Positions 1-9,688 of a stretch of DNA of 25,212 nucleotides are shown here, in pieces (position 1 is the stretch's first letter; each line of letters starts with the position of its first letter). The position numbers were made by a program, and so were the translations under genes. The DNA lies in contig JAKAMR010000031.1 of assembly GCA_021812785.1 (NCBI GenBank), positions 1-25,212 of the forward strand, given 5' to 3'. Below the pieces are notes generated by a model. It saw only the letters and a program-made list of their open reading frames with translations, ran no database searches and was not told the DNA's origin. The stretch is from Nitrospirota bacterium. GTDB lineage: Bacteria > Nitrospirota > Thermodesulfovibrionia > Thermodesulfovibrionales > JdFR-88.

Positions 1-41
1 ATGAGAGTCCAAATGAAATGAAAAATCAAGAAATTTTGTAA

Positions 42-1725
<1,684 letters not shown>

Positions 1726-1731
1726 AAGGCG

Positions 1732-1754
1732 GGCTGCCCCCGCGAGGGGCAGCC
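1732..1754 (+). terminator. Perfect 9-bp hairpin between psd and pssA
   Basis: GGCTGCCCC (1732-1740) pairs perfectly with GGGGCAGCC (1746-1754) around a CGCGA loop, seven bases after the psd stop. The following bases (GGGTTTGATAT) lack a good U-tract. It may therefore be a weak or Rho-assisted terminator, or a processing or attenuation structure that lowers pssA-leuA expression relative to ilvC-psd. Confidence 0.5.
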
Positions 1755-1798
1755 GGGTTTGATATGGTGTTTAATATAAGGGCTTGGGGCTTCCCCGG

Positions 1799-2524
1799 AT
1801 GAAAAAGGGCATCTACATACTTCCCAATGCCCTCACGCTTACCGGCATGTTCGGGGGGTTTTATGCCATTCTTGCCGCCCTCCGGGGGGATTTCATCCTG
1901 GCCTCCTGGGCGGTCCTTGCGGCGATGATCTTTGACGGGCTTGACGGCTTTGTGGCCAGGCTCACGGGCAGCGCCTCGCGGTTTGGCATAGAGCTTGATT
2001 CCCTTTCGGACCTCGTGGCCTTCGGGGTGGCCCCCGGGGTCATAATCTACCGGTCCTCCATAAGCCCTTTTGGGCGGGTCGGCCTGATGGCGGCCTTCCT
2101 TTACGTGGCCTGCGGGGCGATGCGGCTTGCCAGGTACAATGTCCAGATGGTGACCGCGGAGCGCAAGTCCTTCACCGGGGTACCGATACCGGCGGGAGCG
2201 GTCATCCTTACGACCCTCGTCATCTTCGCAAGCAAAATGGGCATAGACCTCGCGGGCAGCTACCTGGTTCTGCTGCTTACCTTCGTCGTTTCGCTTTTGA
2301 TGGTCAGCACTCTCAGGTTCCACGGGATGAAGGAGATAAATTTCAGCAAGAGGAAACCGTTCTGGTTCCTGGTGCTGGCGGTGACCGTAGTGGTGGTGGT
2401 CGCAATGCACCCGGAGGTCGCGCTTTTCATCTGCGCCATGGTCTACCTGGTCGCGGGGCTTATAGAAAACGCGTATCTTTTTGCCACGAGAAGAAAGAGG
2501 TACAGATCAAATGAGGCGCATTAG
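1799..2524 (+). CDS. pssA: CDP-diacylglycerol-serine O-phosphatidyltransferase
   Basis: This integral membrane enzyme joins CDP-diacylglycerol and L-serine to make phosphatidylserine, the substrate of Psd encoded just upstream. The CDP-alcohol phosphotransferase signature D-G-x2-A-R-x8-G-x3-D-x3-D is complete in DGFVARLTGSASRFGIELD followed by SLSD. Several hydrophobic segments follow (near residues 90-110, 130-150, 155-175, 185-205 and 210-230). I choose ATG at 1799 (241 residues, beginning MKKGIYILPN) because family members start this way. An in-frame TTG at 1784 would add five residues, and neither start has a strong ribosome site. The 3' end overlaps leuA by 14 bases. Length and motif match the PssA class of Bacillus/delta-proteobacterial type. 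Confidence 0.93.
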   Translation: MKKGIYILPNALTLTGMFGGFYAILAALRGDFILASWAVLAAMIFDGLDGFVARLTGSASRFGIELDSLSDLVAFGVAPGVIIYRSSISPFGRVGLMAAFLYVACGAMRLARYNVQMVTAERKSFTGVPIPAGAVILTTLVIFASKMGIDLAGSYLVLLLTFVVSLLMVSTLRFHGMKEINFSKRKPFWFLVLAVTVVVVVAMHPEVALFICAMVYLVAGLIENAYLFATRRKRYRSNEAH

Positions 2525-4055
2525 GATTTTCGACACGACACTGAGGGACGGAGAGCAGTCCCCCGGGGCAAGCATGAACGTTGAGGAGAAGGTGCAGGTG
2601 GCGCGCCAGCTTGCCCGCCTGGGTGTGGATGTGATAGAGGCAGGCTTTGCCATAAGCAGCGAGGGGGATTTTGAGTCCATAAAGAGAATCGGCGGCGAGG
2701 TAGAGGGCCCGGTGATAGCCAGCCTGGCCAGGGCCAGGGAAGCGGACATAAAAAGGGCCTGGGAGGCGTTGCGCGATATGGAGGAGTCCAGAAGGAGGAT
2801 ACACACCTTCCACTCGACCTCCGACATCCATCTCAAGCACCAGTTCAGGATAAGCCGGGAGGAGGCCCTGAAAAGGTCCGTCCAGATGGTGCAGCTTGCA
2901 AAGAGCCTGGTGAGCGACGTGGAGTTTTCCCCCATGGACGCAACGCGCACGGACCTTCATTACCTGGCGGAGGTCGTAAGCGCGGTCATAGCGGCCGGGG
3001 CCTCCACCGTGAACATCCCGGACACCGTTGGCTATACCGTGCCCGCCGAGTTTTTCGAGATCATAAAATACCTGATGGAAAACGTGCCCAACATCAAAGA
3101 CACCGTCATATCCGTCCACTGCCACAATGACCTTGGGCTTGCGGCGGCAAACAGCCTTGCCGCCGTCTCCGCCGGGGCCGGGCAGGTGGAGTGCACGATA
3201 AACGGGATAGGCGAGCGCGCCGGCAACTGCTCCCTGGAGGAGATCGTGATGGCGCTCAGGACCCGCAGGGACTTCTTCCAGGCGGACACGAATGTGCGCT
3301 CTGAGGAGATCATGCGCTCAAGCAGGCTTATAACCAAGATAACCGGCATCTCCGTGCAGCCGAACAAGGCCATCGTCGGGGCCAACGCCTTTGCCCATGA
3401 GTCCGGCATACACCAGGACGGCCTGCTCAAGGAAAAGGCCACCTATGAGATCATGCGCCCGGAGAGCGTGGGGCTTGGGAGCACAAGGCTTGTGCTGGGC
3501 AAGCACTCGGGAAGGCATGCCTTCAGGACAAGGCTGCAGGAGCTTGGGTATTCCATGCCTGAAGACGAACTGGAGAGCGCCTTCCAGAGGTTCAAGCGGC
3601 TGGCGGACCAGAAAAAAGACATCTACGATGAGGACCTGGAGGTGCTGGTCTCGGAGACGGAGCTTTCAAGGACCCCTGAGATATATTCGGTCGTTGAGCT
3701 CCATATCTCAAGCGGTACATCGGAGAAGCCAACGGCAAGGCTCAGGCTTAAGATCAGCGGAAGCGAGGCGGAGCACACATCTGCCGGCGACGGGCCTGTG
3801 GACGCCACTTACAAAGCCATCGCGGCGCTCACCAGGACCAAAAGCACGCTCCAGAAGTTCGAGGTGAAGAGCATCACCGGCGGCATGGACGCCATCGGGG
3901 AGGTCTTCGTGACCCTGGAGGAGGACGGAAAGAGCGTACGGGGCCAGGGCGCGGACACGGACATCATAGTGGCCGCGGCAAAGGCATATGTGAACGCGCT
4001 CAACAAGCTGGCCGCGAAAAAGGCCCAGGGAAACGAACTCAGGCCGGAGCTCTAA
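2511..4055 (+). CDS. leuA: 2-isopropylmalate synthase
   Basis: This enzyme condenses acetyl-CoA with 2-oxoisovalerate, the committed step of leucine synthesis. The 514-residue product has the N-terminal HMGL-like TIM barrel opening with RIFDTTLRDGEQSPG. Metal and catalytic motifs include SVHCHNDLGLAAANS, NGIGERAGNCSLEE and ESGIHQDG. A linker is followed by a C-terminal LeuA regulatory domain of about 130 residues containing GDGPVDATYKAI, so feedback inhibition by leucine is expected. ATG at 2511 is preceded by AAGAAAGAGG at 2491-2500 and overlaps the pssA end. A longer reading from 2481 lacks family support. The ilvC-psd-pssA-leuA order recalls Geobacter-type gene orders. Homocitrate or citramalate synthase are less likely given the length and full C-terminal domain. 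Confidence 0.95.
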   Translation: MRRIRIFDTTLRDGEQSPGASMNVEEKVQVARQLARLGVDVIEAGFAISSEGDFESIKRIGGEVEGPVIASLARAREADIKRAWEALRDMEESRRRIHTFHSTSDIHLKHQFRISREEALKRSVQMVQLAKSLVSDVEFSPMDATRTDLHYLAEVVSAVIAAGASTVNIPDTVGYTVPAEFFEIIKYLMENVPNIKDTVISVHCHNDLGLAAANSLAAVSAGAGQVECTINGIGERAGNCSLEEIVMALRTRRDFFQADTNVRSEEIMRSSRLITKITGISVQPNKAIVGANAFAHESGIHQDGLLKEKATYEIMRPESVGLGSTRLVLGKHSGRHAFRTRLQELGYSMPEDELESAFQRFKRLADQKKDIYDEDLEVLVSETELSRTPEIYSVVELHISSGTSEKPTARLRLKISGSEAEHTSAGDGPVDATYKAIAALTRTKSTLQKFEVKSITGGMDAIGEVFVTLEEDGKSVRGQGADTDIIVAAAKAYVNALNKLAAKKAQGNELRPEL

Positions 4056-4227
4056 AACAGGCTGCCCAGCCGGGGCCCAATAACCCGCGAAAGATTTTCC
4101 GGATTTCAGCCCCCCCCCAAAAAAACAGGCCGGGAATGTTCCGGCTTCCCTGGAGTGTATTTCCGCATTTCTCCGCAACGGATTTTGTGCCTACAGTCAC
4201 TGACATTATCAACTGCAGGGTGGATAA

Positions 4228-4256
4228 TTGACTAAGGTTTGCGATTTTTTTTAAAA
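4228..4256 (+). promoter_or_regulatory. Predicted promoter of the riboswitch transcript
   Basis: TTGACT at 4228-4233 and TTAAAA at 4251-4256 are separated by exactly 17 bases. Transcription would start at about 4262-4266, immediately before the first pairing strand of the riboswitch at 4267. That fit to the RNA boundary is the main support; the -10 match itself is only moderate. Confidence 0.5.
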
Positions 4257-4266
4257 AAAATTGCAA

Positions 4267-4354
4267 AGCCATCGAAAAGGCAAACCCCGGGTAACCGGGC
4301 GACGCAAAGCTACCTGTCCCGCCCAGGCGGGATCGAGGGGCCGTCGAAGTGGCT
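4267..4354 (+). ncRNA. GEMM-I riboswitch (c-di-GMP-I class)
   Basis: The sequence carries the hallmark conserved blocks of the GEMM-I RNA: GGCAAACC (4279-4286), a short stem CCCGG/CCGGG closed by a GTAA GNRA tetraloop (4286-4299), GACGCAAAGC (4301-4310) and a 3' block GGGGCCGTCGAAG resembling the consensus GGGYYGCCGAA. The basal stem is AGCCA (4267-4271) with TGGCT (4350-4354). The second hairpin is TCCCGC/GCGGGA (4317-4332). The position equivalent to G20 of the Vibrio Vc2 aptamer appears to be G, favouring c-di-GMP over cGAMP, but ligand choice cannot be settled by eye. A promoter lies just upstream and an intrinsic terminator 17 nt downstream, so it likely acts by transcription termination. 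Confidence 0.9.
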
Positions 4355-4371
4355 GAAGTGTTTTTATTCGC

Positions 4372-4407
4372 AAAAAGCCCGCCTTTTCGAAGGCGGGCTT
4401 TTTTATT
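4372..4407 (+). terminator. Strong intrinsic terminator, riboswitch expression platform
   Basis: A 14-bp perfect stem (4372-4385 with 4390-4403) is closed by a TTCG tetraloop and runs into a T-tract. The strand 4378-4384 (CCCGCCT) is also perfectly complementary to 4325-4331 (AGGCGGG), the 3' arm of the second riboswitch hairpin. This offers a mutually exclusive antiterminator. If ligand stabilises the aptamer hairpin, the terminator would be free to form, predicting an OFF switch. Confidence 0.88.
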
Positions 4408-4484
4408 CGTGAATTTTTTACGAAAAAAAAGGCCCTTACCTGCAAAAGTGATTGGTTTTAATACATATATGGAGGTATCGGGTC

Positions 4485-4673
4485 ATGAGTAAAGCGTATG
4501 TGAAGGTAGGGGTTTCAGGGGATATCGTGCTCGACAGAAAAATTCCGGATGCCCTTATTCGCGGAGTATGCAAGGATTTGTCAAACGGAGATAAAGCCTT
4601 ATATCGGCGGCTCCTGGGGTTATGCCGTGTTTCCCGGAAACTGGGCTGCAAGGAAATCCACTTTAGCGCATAA
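4485..4673 (+). CDS. Small hypothetical ORF downstream of the riboswitch
   Basis: This 62-codon ORF begins MSKAYVKVGVSGD and is preceded by GGAGG at 4471-4475, nine bases before the ATG at 4485. It is the first translatable ORF after the riboswitch terminator, so it is the candidate regulated gene. I recognise no domain. It is basic, lacks a signal peptide and membrane segment, and ends KEIHFSA. An overlapping frame (4549-4800) is also open but has no ribosome site. The surrounding DNA looks eroded, so this could be the 5' remnant of a frameshifted gene rather than a functional small protein. Confidence 0.35.
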   Translation: MSKAYVKVGVSGDIVLDRKIPDALIRGVCKDLSNGDKALYRRLLGLCRVSRKLGCKEIHFSA

Positions 4674-4927
4674 ACATGCCCACTCAGTATTAAGGGCTCA
4701 TAATAAAATTTACAGGCATGAGTCTTTTTATGTCATGTCCGGGCCCCCCCTCTTTATTCGTAATAAAGACAAAAATGGGGCGGGCATCAAATGGCGCTAA
4801 TGTAGTGCGTCTCCAACGCTTCTTTACATTTGGTTCAGGATTTTTTGCCGTCATTCCCGCAACGAACGGAAATCCTTCCTCGCCTTTTACTGGACAAAAT
4901 CGGGCGCCGGGGAAAATCGGCTCCTTT
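4674..4927. other. AT-rich intergenic stretch with one repeat half-site
   Basis: No convincing gene is visible. Stop codons interrupt the frames and no ORF has a good ribosome site. The 11-mer GCCGTCATTCC at 4847-4857 matches the arm of the palindromic repeat found at 10820-10924, suggesting a decayed copy of the same dispersed repeat. Confidence 0.5.
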
Positions 4928-5674
4928 TCATCTCAAGTTTCCATGCCATACGAACCCCTGAAGAGCTTCTTTTTCAATGAATCGGGCCAGGATCCAGCCT
5001 TTTTTCCATTTGCCATTTGCGCCTCTGAATTTTATTTTGACCCATTCATGTTTTTTACCTAAAATTCTGACCTCGGCCTCGCCTTTTAAAGTTGCTATCA
5101 ACAGGCTTCGCGCGGAAGGCGACAACATGACATCAACTTTCACGTATTGTTGCTTTATTCTGGTTACTGGCACTATTGCCCCGGCAATTTTGTGTTTTTT
5201 TATCGAACGGGCCTTTTTCCAGGACCTTTGGCCTTTATGTCCGCCATGTACGGGACTGTAAACCATTGCTGCATATTTCACATAGATGATTTCCTGCGAA
5301 GGATTATTGGCCAATCTTACAAATGACGGCTGTATCCTCCTGCCAAGGTCCCGATAAAAAATAAGACGAATCATATTGGCCCCTTTCGGCAGTTTCTTTC
5401 TCTCTAAAATAAAAAATTTTTCCTGCCAAAAACGGACAATCGTCCTCACCTGGACCCCTTCATTTACTTTTTCAACTGAAACATCCAGCTCATAATAAAA
5501 GTTTGCGCTACCCTGCCCTCCGCCCGTTAATGAAACGTCATTTAACCTTTTTTTAACCGTTCTAATGAGCCCGGCATCTTTATCCGCCATATAAATGCCT
5601 TCATGCATTTCCGAAAGAGCGCGCACCGTTGAATCCCAGATCGCTTTATGGTTTTGCCGGTAAATGGCCGCCAC
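4928..5674 (-). CDS. Probable SH3-domain envelope protein, possibly 5'-truncated
   Basis: The 248-residue product has a C-terminal bacterial SH3-like segment (about residues 175-240; variable surface then ARSLLIATLKGEAEVRILG and WVKIKF...KKGWILARFIEK). This fold usually mediates wall or peptide binding in envelope proteins. The N-terminal part (IWDSTVRALSE...DKDAGLIRT) resembles the region seen in small lipoproteins of the BamC/NlpB-like type. No signal peptide is present from the GTG at 5674. The frame stays open upstream to about 5788, with Cys residues but no good start or ribosome site. The export signal may therefore have been lost, and the gene may be a remnant. It lies in the AT-rich stretch and faces away from the membrane-protein fragment. 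Domain calls are by pattern only. Confidence 0.55.
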   Translation of the reverse strand: MAAIYRQNHKAIWDSTVRALSEMHEGIYMADKDAGLIRTVKKRLNDVSLTGGGQGSANFYYELDVSVEKVNEGVQVRTIVRFWQEKFFILERKKLPKGANMIRLIFYRDLGRRIQPSFVRLANNPSQEIIYVKYAAMVYSPVHGGHKGQRSWKKARSIKKHKIAGAIVPVTRIKQQYVKVDVMLSPSARSLLIATLKGEAEVRILGKKHEWVKIKFRGANGKWKKGWILARFIEKEALQGFVWHGNLR

Positions 5675-5754
5675 TGGCGCCGACCTGCCAAAATCTATAT
5701 CCGGATATTGTTTCCGGAAATCAACTGCCCTGCAAGGCTTATCTGCCGTAATGC

Positions 5755-6429
5755 ATGGATTTTTCGCCTTCTCACCGGTTTCATATCATGAGCGGCAAGC
5801 CTTTTTATTTTTTCCTTGCCCATCCAGGCATGTCCATAGAATATTTGCTGGCGTCGACCGGCAATATTTTCTGGATGCCAATGCTGAGTTCCAGTCTCTA
5901 TCTCAGTCTCTATGTCGATGAATTTTTTGGAGTGTGCATAATCTTGCTGGCTGCATATTCCATATGGACCTTTCTTAAAGACAGAAAATACGGAAGCCAT
6001 CCGTTGCCGGTCACTCTGATATTGTTTGGACTGTTATTTGAATTCGAACTGGTTGTCGGCCGGTCAGGATTTGGCGTGATGCAGGCTTCAAGCTCCAGAT
6101 ATACCACGTATGGCCTCGTTCTGCTTGTGGGCATTTACCTTCATCTTTCAGCCGGCAGACCGGCGAAGCATACTCTGCGATCATATATGAAAACAGCGGT
6201 TGTCATGCTGCTTTTTTTTCAAATGATCGCGTCATTTATGACAGGGTCCGTGATGGGACAATACCATAAAAACCAGGTCATTATTGCAAATGAGATCCTG
6301 GCGCACTACACCACGGCCGATCCGGCCCTCATACAGAGATATTTATATCCCAATATCCAACAGTTCTATGAATATGCATCCATGGCCAAGGAAAGCAAGC
6401 TTAGTATTTTCAGCTCCTTGCCGAAATGA
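5755..6429 (+). pseudogene. C-terminal fragment of a polytopic membrane protein
   Basis: The 224-residue frame contains about four hydrophobic segments (near EFFGVCIILLAAYSIW, LPVTLILFGLLFEFELVVG, YGLVLLVGIYLHL and AVVMLLFFQMIASFM). It also has the motif GRSGFGVMQASSSRYTTYG, like the last periplasmic loop of large glycosyltransferase-like or polysaccharide membrane proteins. Such proteins usually carry many more helices upstream. Here the frame opens just after a stop at 5749-5751 and neither candidate start (5755 or 5788) has a ribosome site. I infer a 5'-deleted remnant. An intact small membrane protein cannot be excluded. It overlaps the open extension of the oppositely oriented SH3 gene, suggesting a rearrangement junction near 5755-5790. 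Confidence 0.5.
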
Positions 6430-6542
6430 GTGAAAAATACACATTCGGCATCATCGGCAACAACCGTTCAGTCCAGAATTCAGGTGCTTGTTTCCTCGCG
6501 GTCATATTTCGGCTCTGATTCCTAAGACTGACACCGGCATCC

Positions 6543-6989
6543 TCATTTTTCATCCTCCCGCCTCAGGATCTCCAGGGTCAGCACGTCGGGCTTCCCGCCA
6601 AAATATTTTTCAAGCGCGTCCCTGAATATACGGTTTCCCCTGGTGGCACACATGAACAACGTCATCGAAGAGCGGAACTTGAGGTCATCCGGATAGCCGA
6701 ATATCTGCTGCGCGTTCCGTCCGGCCAGGCCTGCGACAATTCTGGTGCATTGCATCAGCCTCGCCCCCAGGACGTCATGGCCCAGATAAGCCTCCGCCTC
6801 CGGCCGCCCCGAAATGGCAAACCGCCTGGCCATGTCGCTTTGGCCAAGGCCCCTTATCTGCGGAAATATGAACCACATCCAGTGGCTGCGCTTTTGCCCG
6901 GCCCGAAGTTCGGCAAGGACTTCCGGATAGACCCCGTCCTGCGCTTTGACGAAGCGTCTCAAATTATAAATATCTTCCGGCTCATTCAT
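6543..6989 (-). CDS. DUF1810 family protein
   Basis: The 148-residue cytosolic protein has the conserved DUF1810 pattern: an N-terminal YNLRRFVKAQDGVYPEVLAE, then a QKRSHWMWFIFPQIRGLG block at about residues 32-49, followed by YLGHDVLGARLMQC and a KFRSSMTLF segment. The family is widespread, full length at about 140-150 residues, and of unknown function. It stands alone, divergent from the HD-GYP gene at 7088 across an AT-rich intergenic region that could hold both promoters. The protein seems intact, unlike the fragments to its left. The gene is more GC-rich than the 4430-6430 stretch. Confidence 0.85.
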   Translation of the reverse strand: MNEPEDIYNLRRFVKAQDGVYPEVLAELRAGQKRSHWMWFIFPQIRGLGQSDMARRFAISGRPEAEAYLGHDVLGARLMQCTRIVAGLAGRNAQQIFGYPDDLKFRSSMTLFMCATRGNRIFRDALEKYFGGKPDVLTLEILRREDEK

Positions 6990-7087
6990 AAAAAATATTG
7001 ATATAAATAAAAAAAGAATTTAATATATTAAAGGTTTAATAATGATGTACTTATTCACAAAAAGAGGCTTTCGGCTTTCAGCCTGGC

Positions 7088-9607
7088 ATGGCTATTTCTC
7101 TTGACTATAAAGGTTTCAGCTCCTTACTGAAGCGGAAGTTGGGCACGGACAGTCTCCTGGTAGCGGGCCTTAAACTCCTGCCTGTTCTCGCCGCTGCCTG
7201 GTTACTGGCCATACTGGCCCTGCATGCGCTCGGGGTGGATGCCGCGGTCGCAGCGTCCTCCCTTTTGCCGGTTGATATCCTTGCCCTTAGCGCCATCTCT
7301 TTCGTAGCCGTATATATGCTGCTCGTTTTCAATCCGTCCAGCCACACGGCTGAACAGGTTGAAACGAATAAGGCCTTGACAGAGGACCTGGGGAAGTCCG
7401 AGGCCATACTCTCGGCCATTGGCGATGCCATTTCGATACAGGACACCGGTTACAGGATAATTTACCAGAACAATGCGGCCGTTGACATGGCCGGTGTGCA
7501 AAAGGGCAAATACTGTTATGAGGCATACGAAAATAGAGGCGGAGTATGCGGCAACTGCCAGTTGAAGATGGCCTTTGAGGACGGCAAGGTCCACCGGGCG
7601 CTAAGGGAGATTGGGACAGGCAACGGTCTGAGATATCTGGAGATCACGGCCTCGCCCGTCAAAGACGCCGGCGGAAGGATCACTGCGGGCATCGAGGTGG
7701 TGAGGGACCTCACCATGCGCAGAAAATTCGAAATGGCGTTCCACAAGACCGACGGGACGCTGAGGTCGCTGGTGGATGCGTCGCCCCTTGCCATCATGGG
7801 CCTTACGCTTGACGGCGTGGTCACCACATGGAACCCTGCCGCCGAGCGCATTTTCGGCTGGAAAGAGGCTGAAGCGGCCGGGCTGGTGAACCCTACCGTT
7901 CCTGAAGACAAACGGGAAGAATTCGAAGAACACCTTGGCTTGATCAGGAGCGGGAAGAGCATAACCGGCATCAGGGTCAAAAGGAGAAAAAAAGACGGCT
8001 CTCACGTCGACCTTAGCCTTGCCGTATCGCCGGTCAGAGACGAAAACGGCATAACGGGGATGATCGCGCTCCTTGAGGACATAACGGACCGGGTGCGGAT
8101 GGAAGACCAGATATTCCAGTCCTGGCATGACTGGGAAGACACGTTCAACCAGATGACCGAAATGATCACCATCCATGACAGGGAGTTCAACATAATACGG
8201 GCAAACAAGGCGGCCGGAAAGGTCCTGGGTATGCCGGAACAGGGCAAGGCCGCCGTAAAATGCCATGAGTATTATCATGGGAAGTCCTGTCCTCCTGAAG
8301 GATGCCCGTGCATGGAAACGCTCAGGACCATGCGCCCGGCGGTCTCGGAGCTGTACGAGCCCCGTTTGAACATGTTTTTGGAAGTCTCCACTGCCCCCAG
8401 ATTCGATGCAAACGGACAGTTTACAGGCGTAATACACGTTGCCAAGGATATTACCGAAAGGAAACGCGCGGAAGAAAAGATAAAAAGCCAGCTTGAAAGG
8501 ATAGGGGCCCTGCGGAAGATCGATTCGGCGATAGCAGGAAGCATGGACCTGCAGACCATCCTGGACCTGTTTCTGGATGAGGTCCTTTTGAAGCTGAAAG
8601 TGGATGCGGCCGATATACTTCTGCTCAATCCCCGCATGATGGTCCTGGAGCACGCCGCAAGCAAAGGTTTCCTTACGGACGGGATAAAACACGTAAAGCT
8701 GAAGCCCGGAGACAGTTGCGCCGGGCAGATAGTGCTGCAGCGGAAAAATTTTATCTTCCCGGACATCCTGGAGGCCAACTGCGAATACCTGACGGGCAGG
8801 GAGCACAATTTCCCCCAGACCTTCCTTGTCTCCAGGGAGGGGTTCAGGGCATATTTCGGCGTGCCGCTTGTGGCAAAAGGGCAGATAAAGGGCGTCCTCG
8901 AGATCTTCCACCGCTCGCTTCTAGCCCCCGACGAGGAGTGGCTCGAATTCCTGGATTCACTTGCGAAGCAGGGCGCCATTGCGATAGACAATTCACTGGT
9001 GTTCGAGGCGCTCCAAAGATCGCATAACGAATTGATGACGGCCTATGACACCACCATAGAGGGGTGGTCACGGGCGCTCGACTACAGGGACTCCGAAACG
9101 GAGGGCCACTCCCGGAGGGTGACCGGGATGACCTTGAAGATAGCCGAGGCCTTCGGAATCAGGGATGACGACCTCGTGCACATCAGGCGCGGCGCGCTTC
9201 TGCATGACATCGGGAAGCTTGGCGTGCCGGACAGCATCCTTCTGAAGCCCGGCCCGCTGACAGCCGAAGAGTGGGCGGTCATGAAAAGACATCCGGAGAT
9301 CGCCTTTGACCTGCTGTCGCCCATACCGTACCTGGAGCCCGCCCTGGCCATCCCTTATTATCATCATGAGAGATGGGACGGCACCGGATATCCGGTCGGG
9401 CTTAAAGGAAAACAGATACCTCTTCCGGCCCGCATATTTGCTGTCGTTGACGTATGGGACGCGCTTAGCTCGGACAGGCCGTATAGAAAAGCCTGGCCCG
9501 AAGACCTGGTGATCGGGCACCTCCGTTCACTGGCCGGACAGCACTTTGATCCGGAGATCGTGAATGTATTTTTAAACATGCTGCGGTCAAGGTCAAGCCT
9601 ATGCTGA
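7088..9607 (+). CDS. Membrane PAS-PAS-PAS-GAF-HD-GYP c-di-GMP phosphodiesterase
   Basis: The 839-residue sensor hydrolyses cyclic di-GMP. Two N-terminal transmembrane helices (about 23-48 and 62-81) are followed by PAS domains near 104-215, 222-340 and 350-460, a GAF domain near 476-645 and an HD-GYP domain near 660-835. Catalytic features are intact: HSRRV, HDIGKLGVP (His706-Asp707), HHERWDGTGYP (GYP at 767-769) and VVDVWDAL. No GGDEF domain is present. The first and third PAS domains carry cysteine clusters (CYEAYENRGGVCGNC and CHEYYHGKSCPPEGCPC), suggesting metal or redox sensing. ATG at 7088 is the first in frame after a stop at 7043 and lacks a clear ribosome site. A PilZ receptor follows 81 bases later. 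The diguanylate cyclase must be elsewhere. Confidence 0.93.
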   Translation: MAISLDYKGFSSLLKRKLGTDSLLVAGLKLLPVLAAAWLLAILALHALGVDAAVAASSLLPVDILALSAISFVAVYMLLVFNPSSHTAEQVETNKALTEDLGKSEAILSAIGDAISIQDTGYRIIYQNNAAVDMAGVQKGKYCYEAYENRGGVCGNCQLKMAFEDGKVHRALREIGTGNGLRYLEITASPVKDAGGRITAGIEVVRDLTMRRKFEMAFHKTDGTLRSLVDASPLAIMGLTLDGVVTTWNPAAERIFGWKEAEAAGLVNPTVPEDKREEFEEHLGLIRSGKSITGIRVKRRKKDGSHVDLSLAVSPVRDENGITGMIALLEDITDRVRMEDQIFQSWHDWEDTFNQMTEMITIHDREFNIIRANKAAGKVLGMPEQGKAAVKCHEYYHGKSCPPEGCPCMETLRTMRPAVSELYEPRLNMFLEVSTAPRFDANGQFTGVIHVAKDITERKRAEEKIKSQLERIGALRKIDSAIAGSMDLQTILDLFLDEVLLKLKVDAADILLLNPRMMVLEHAASKGFLTDGIKHVKLKPGDSCAGQIVLQRKNFIFPDILEANCEYLTGREHNFPQTFLVSREGFRAYFGVPLVAKGQIKGVLEIFHRSLLAPDEEWLEFLDSLAKQGAIAIDNSLVFEALQRSHNELMTAYDTTIEGWSRALDYRDSETEGHSRRVTGMTLKIAEAFGIRDDDLVHIRRGALLHDIGKLGVPDSILLKPGPLTAEEWAVMKRHPEIAFDLLSPIPYLEPALAIPYYHHERWDGTGYPVGLKGKQIPLPARIFAVVDVWDALSSDRPYRKAWPEDLVIGHLRSLAGQHFDPEIVNVFLNMLRSRSSLC

Positions 9608-9688
9608 GCTCTTTTGATCTGAAAAGAAAACAGGCCATGCCGGTCTTTTCCGGCTTGATACGGCAGAGGCGGTTGGAGGCAATATAAA

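Noticed and set aside
7601..8911. Long antisense open frame (436 codons) on the - strand
   Set aside because: It lies wholly inside the HD-GYP gene, whose PAS/GAF motifs are clear; the antisense translation has no recognisable motifs and follows from GC-rich codon use.
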